A DNA stretch of 64,000 bases from Russula earlei (taxonomy: Eukaryota > Basidiomycota > Agaricomycetes > Russulales > Russulaceae): assembly GCA_025769875.1 (NCBI GenBank), contig JAGFNK010000008.1, forward strand, positions 248,001-312,000, read 5' to 3'. The stretch's first letter is position 1. Each line of letters begins with the position of its first letter. Position numbers and translations under genes: made by a program. Under the pieces are notes generated by a model. That model was not told the origin of the DNA, made no database searches, and was given only the letters and a program-made list of their open reading frames with translations. This document shows, in pieces, positions 61,489 to 64,000 of this stretch.

Positions 61489-63049
61489 TTCGTCGTATTA
61501 TCGCATAAATTATCTGATCTTTTCGACAGGCCATTCAAGTGATGAGCCTACGGGCCACTAGAGGCACGGATATTCTCACTTTCCTTCACTTCCGTATATC
61601 CGATTTCCCTGTATATCTGCCTATTTTTTTGGGATACCCACACCCACACTAGCGTGATAGATGCATGCCCCCATTAAATTGTTAATTGTACAGATCGATT
61701 ACATGCCTTGCTGTTGGTGGAGCCAATCGGAACGAGAATCTATGGTCGGTGATTCGACCCACTTGTCCTCGGACGGTCGTCATGTCGAAGACTTGCTCAG
61801 GAAGGAAAGACACGTCTCTCTACAATAGTCACTAGACTAACTGTCCATTGCATTGGGCCCACTAAGGATGCAACATATACACCACGCCTGACAGTACTTG
61901 ACGAGGAGTGACCTCCGTGTAATAGAACTTGACCTGAGAAGCTGTGCTAGGAACATAGACAAGTAGAAGTGGAATGAACACATCAAGTTAGGAACTTAAA
62001 TAACTCATCACCTGTCAGTGATCTGCATGCTAGGCTTGTATTTTGACAGCTTCACACTGGACAAAGCATGTCGATCAGGTGGGGTCTGTAGTTCTAAAAT
62101 CCACAAAAAAAAAAACGGGCCGGAAGTCAGGCTTGACTTCGACTTCATACATATGACGTTCATAACTCATACTTACGAAGGAAATGTGAGCAAAATATCA
62201 TCGCGCCGCAGGTCTGACCAATGCACGTTCCTGAACAGATCAACTTTGCATTGTGGCCATTTTTGTTTACTCATCGTGCGGGCCAATTGAATGGAGATAC
62301 CGTTCAAGGCCGCTCTACGCTTCCGATTGAAACAGCCCGTACGGCAATCACAGCATGTGCCAGCCTGCCCGGGCCCTCATGCCGTGTTGTCTGGTCGCAA
62401 TATACGACGACATAGTTTGACGGACGCCAAGTCACCTCTGGCGTGCTAGGTAGCACCGTGACCGTGGGTACCCCCCGAACACTCTCCACCGCACGAAGAT
62501 AATGATTTGAATGCTCACCCGCTGCCAGAGCTCTAAACAAGATAAGCACCGATGAAACTTCCTGCGCTGGCGATGTCAAGGTGTGCCCCGTCGTGGGAGA
62601 TGCTCAGATTCGATTCGAGATAGTCTGTCCTTCCATAAGGCGAGGTGAAGGTCAGTGAGTTGCTTCCGACGGTCCAATGAGGACGACAGTGCATCATCCA
62701 CTCGCTGGTGTCAAAATCGATTCACTATCGAGTCAAGGGGGTCAGCCGTGCAGTGGGCGAGCGGTTGCTGTCTACTTATGGTGGGATTACATCAGTGCCA
62801 GCCAGTCATCAGTGAAGACCGCGGAACTTCGACCTCGGATAAGGCTGTCCCCGCGATCACGGTTGCTATACAATGTGGACTGCGCTCAAACGTCGACGCA
62901 TAAGGATTATCCTTCTCGGTCTCCTGGTTCCCCTCCCACCAAGTTCCTTTTATTTGTTATGTACTAGGTCCCCATCATAATATACACACCCTTAACCCCC
63001 TCCTCACGATAATCCTATCCTGCAGCTTGACCTGCCAACCTTACTGGGC
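61489..63049. other. Spacer between the two transferase copies, with a minus-strand coding-like segment
   Basis: No plus-strand gene is supported. On the minus strand, about 62670-62220, pieces read like protein: YGRTDYLESNLSISHDGAHL, VTWRPSNYVVVYCDQTTRHE, then MSKQKWPQCKVDLFRNVHWS with a donor gtaagt following. I could not chain them with consistent phases or recognise a domain, so this may be a diverged gene or a remnant. The rest (61489-62010, 62700-63000) shows nothing. Confidence 0.35.
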
Positions 63050-64000
63050 ATGTTCTCGATGAGCTCCGAACGTCTGCCGAACCCTGCCTCGCGGCGCACT
63101 CACGGCCGTTCGTCCCGCCGCTTGAAAGCCTTTCTTCACCCAAACGGCTCTCTTCGGACTGGCCTTTACATCTGCGCCTTCCTCTTCACCTGCTTGATTT
63201 TCTATGCGACGTTCTTGTCACCGGACGGCTCTCTGTGGCGTAGACCTTCAGATTGGCGTCTCCCTCAACACGAATCCGTCGTCTCGATTTCTTCAAGCTT
63301 GAACCACCCAACTCCCTCGACGCCTCTTCACGCACCCACACCCATTATTCCAACAGAGGCATCCCCGTCGTCGCCCTCGCCACCATCTGATCTCCTCACC
63401 CTCGAACAGATTAGGGACACGGTGGCTCCAACGCGTGGCTTCTTTTCCCGCGACTATAGCCTCGGCCTCGGTTGGAACAACGTCAGTTGTGCGATCTTCG
63501 GCTTGAACTGAACTGAGAGCGCTCGTTTCCAGATGCGGTATATCATCGAAGCTGCCGTCCTTCAAGCGGAACTACTCAATCGCACATTGGTTATACCTTC
63601 CTTTGTCTATGCACGCGCCTGCGAGTACAACCTGTACGTAATTCCTCTACTTGTCGTGGATTTTCTGCAGCTCCTCGTTGTCACATGCAGCACGGTTTGC
63701 GCGGACTATGCGACGATGGTCAACAAGAACGATGCCATAGGCTGGGAGGAGTGGCGAAAGCTTCCCTACGAGCAACAGATGGCATTCCGGATCCCAATCT
63801 CGATCATGCTCGACCTTCCTCGTCTGCGTCAAAGGTATCCCGTGATCACCGCTTCAGAATACCTCCGCCTACACGGTCAAGACCCATCAAGCGAATCGAG
63901 CAATGGTTTTTGGCTCCGTGAACAATATATCGCTCATCCCAACGTTTTCCAGTCAAACAAGACAAAGACGCCAACACAGTTCATCATCGAGAATCGTTGG
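63050..64000 (+). CDS. O-fucosyltransferase-like type II membrane protein, copy 2 (cut by the window end)
   Basis: A tandem paralogue of the gene at 59274. Start ATG 63050 (MFSMSSERLPNPASRRTHGR); the second ATG at 63059 aligns with the start of copy 1. Same plan: basic head, one membrane anchor (TGLYICAFLFTCLIFYATFL), Pro/Ser stem, then GLGWNN and AVLQAELLNRTLVIPSFVYA. The two introns seen (63482-63532 and about 63634-63690) sit at the same places as in copy 1. Exon 1 has diverged clearly, but exon 3 (from 63691) is nearly identical to exon 3 of copy 1 (from 59917), at about 95% by eye over 310 bases. The frame is open to the window edge. The HxRxxD-type motif lies outside the window. Confidence 0.78.

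Overview
The window is nuclear DNA of a filamentous basidiomycete, most likely an Agaricomycete. Genes are close together, on both strands, and cut by many short introns of about 45-90 bases with GT-AG ends and CTNAC-like branch points. The proteins fit this placement: a PH-C2-RasGAP protein, an Ime2/Crk1-type kinase with a TEY loop, and a decayed member of the TPR-CHAT family that is expanded in mushrooms. No rRNA, tRNA, CRISPR array or intact transposon could be supported.

Layout: 1-2374 (-) is the 5' part of a Ras GTPase-activating protein gene, running off the left edge. 2956-4162 (-) is a very-long-chain fatty acid elongase. 5117-6066 (-) is an unrecognised multi-exon gene. 6139-17903 (+) is VPS13, the bridge-like lipid transfer protein. 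18234-22613 (-) is a DENN-domain Rab regulator. 22.6-25.9 kb is gene-poor. 25946-26674 (-) is a Nudix hydrolase, followed by a broken CHAT gene (+). 30170-32062 (-) is a NIPA-type transporter, divergent from a seven-exon gene of unknown function whose middle exons have almost no CpG. 34470-37629 (-) is HSP104, divergent from NDUFS6 (complex I zinc subunit) across a promoter with a heat-shock element. 39186-42372 (-) is the Crk1/Ime2-like kinase. 43239-44618 (-) is ribose-phosphate pyrophosphokinase. 44.6-48.3 kb is gene-poor and rich in poly-T. 48302-50820 (-) is DCP2 and 51008-54248 (-) is INCENP; INCENP is divergent from REC8 (54545-57607, +). 57822-58771 (+) is isopentenyl-diphosphate isomerase. 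Two tandem type II membrane proteins resembling O-fucosyltransferases close the window, the second cut by the right edge.

Most genes are unrelated housekeeping genes, but some neighbours make sense together. INCENP (Aurora kinase partner) and REC8 (meiotic cohesin) share a 296-base promoter containing a duplicated block of about 80 bases. HSP104 and NDUFS6 share a short promoter.

The most unusual observations concern splicing. The pyrophosphokinase frame closes only if a one-nucleotide exon at 43892 is used; it completes the Asn of the conserved VDNLYAEP motif. NDUFS6 needs a six-nucleotide exon at 38470-38475 to supply its last zinc cysteine. One VPS13 intron has a run of 16 C as its pyrimidine tract. 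IDI1 carries one extra T that breaks the frame in an otherwise intact gene.
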